DNA from: CAWGCA01 sp963820955
GTDB lineage: Bacteria > Pseudomonadota > Gammaproteobacteria > Chromatiales > Chromatiaceae
Direction: 5' to 3'
Length of the DNA: 64,000 nucleotides
Assembly (NCBI GenBank): GCA_963820955.1
Contig: CAWGCA010000031.1
Span: 25,339-89,338, forward strand
Positions 63,345 through 64,000 of the stretch are shown piece by piece (the stretch's first letter is position 1; each line of letters starts with the position of its first letter). The position numbers were made by a program, and so were the translations under genes. Under the pieces are notes generated by a model that worked only from the letters and a program-made list of their open reading frames with translations, was not told the DNA's origin and did not search any database.

Positions 63345-63497
63345 AGAAGCCCCTATTCTTGTTTTTTCAATGATCAACGGCGAAAGTCCCCGGAAAGGCT
63401 CGTCCAGCAGGAGCATTCGTGGCCGAGTCTCCACGGCCCGTACTATGGCCAATTGCGCCTGTTCACCACCGCTCAGGGTAGATGCAGTTGGTTCTTT
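63345..63497 (-). pseudogene. ABC-transporter ATPase fragment
   Basis: The minus strand encodes TLSGGEQAQLAIVRAVETRPRMLLLDEPFRGLSPLII, which contains the signature (LSGGEQ) and Walker B (LLLLDEP) of a LivF-type ATPase. No P-loop, N-terminal lobe or stop-to-start context exists around it. A truncated remnant. Confidence 0.75.
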
Positions 63498-63733
63498 TTA
63501 CATGCCAGCATAGGATATTTTTCAAAGAGCATTTCCATCTACAGCAAATCTGCACGCAGAAACGCAGCGTTGAAAAATCGCGCATACTAAGATATAGTCA
63601 CAGTGCATTCTAAATGGTTGATTGTGTAGAAGAAATCTGCATATTCAAATATCGCTAATATTCAGCCTTGGGGTGGACCCTAATATAAACTCGACAAATG
63701 GGGAAATCCTATCATCTTGGGAGCTGGCCAGAT

Positions 63734-64000
63734 ATGGTACGAGTATCCTTAAAAACCATCCTGTCCTACCTACTGCTGTCAGTCATCGTTATAGGCATTG
63801 CTGTGCACATCTGAGGGCTGAGCAAAGACCCGGCCTGGCTCCTGGAGAAACGGTTTCTAAAGTTCACTTTTAACGGAGAGATGCGAGGATCTGGCTGAGA
63901 AACCAATCCGGACATTCTTCTCGGATATCCTGAGGGATTCGATCCTGGTTTAATGAGAAATGATGACGGTGAACTGTATGGGGTTATCCAGGAGTACTGG
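63734..64000 (+). pseudogene. Membrane sensor with solute-binding-like (SBP_bac_3) domain, 5' end, frameshifted
   Basis: ATG 63734 gives a signal anchor (MVRVSLKTILSYLLLSVIVIGIAVHI) and then a TGA. Downstream frames contain DARIWLRN and NPDILLGYPEGFDPGLMRNDDGELYGVIQEYW. This matches the opening of periplasmic SBP-type sensing domains (xxWLxxHPxIRLGY...). At least two frame changes are needed to join them. The gene continues past the window edge, so the output domain is unknown. Confidence 0.55.

Noticed and set aside
1..64000. Intact transposases, rRNA, tRNA genes or replication origin
   Set aside because: No motif or pattern for any of these was seen on either strand; the only mobility gene is the broken tyrosine recombinase.

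Overview
The window is bacterial and falls into three parts. The first (about 1-39,780) is compact, GC-rich, gene-dense gammaproteobacterial core chromosome. It carries the end of the dcw cell-wall/division cluster (murB, ddl, ftsQ, ftsA, ftsZ, an lpxC homologue), then dciA, an M23 peptidase, secA, argJ, a Nudix/ThiE-like fusion, yacG-zapD-coaE-pilD-pilC-pilB, two pilin genes, pilR-pilS, sucC-sucD, nadE, glnB, bamD, rluD, pgeF, a gcvR-like gene, def, plsC, clpB, a kinase-HDOD-GAF protein and a HAD phosphatase. This order is typical of free-living or symbiotic sulfur-oxidising gammaproteobacteria (inferred from synteny). Genes are intact and often overlap by ATGA/GTGA. Two departures stand out: the lpxC-position gene has lost every zinc and catalytic residue, and pilD and coaE read as one frame.

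The second part (about 39,780-62,450) is AT-richer and looks transferred. Several proteins resemble families common in sulfate-reducing Desulfobacterota (a HAD/AIR-synthase fusion, a GAF-ANTAR regulator, an FMN-binding glutamate synthase-like protein); this origin is inference. It is full of frameshifts and internal deletions: a CaCA exchanger, HAD/AIR synthase, GAF-ANTAR, glutamate synthase-like fragment, TolB-like/TPR protein, outer-membrane protein, agmatine deiminase, amidohydrolase, HU and a tyrosine recombinase. Intact genes stand among them: an arylsulfatase, a DUF502 protein, an alpha/beta-hydrolase lipoprotein, an N-carbamoylputrescine amidase, an AlaC-like aminotransferase and a Sel1-repeat protein. 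Hidden here is a well-formed ANTAR-type antitermination leader: a promoter, two tandem hexaloop hairpins with identical AACGGC loops, and an overlapping terminator, between a broken ANTAR regulator gene and a broken glutamate synthase-like gene.

The third part (about 62,450-64,000) is GC-rich again. It holds an intact phytochelatin synthase-like gene, then an ABC-ATPase remnant and the frameshifted start of a solute-binding-domain sensor that runs off the window.

Functionally the core links envelope biogenesis (peptidoglycan precursors, divisome, SecA, BamD, PlsC), type IV pili (PilB/C/D, pilins and the PilS-PilR system, with a sigma-54 promoter and a likely PilR site upstream of pilA), central metabolism (SucCD, NadE, P-II) and protein quality control (Def, ClpB behind a sigma-32-type promoter). 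No rRNA, tRNA, CRISPR array or intact transposase was found.
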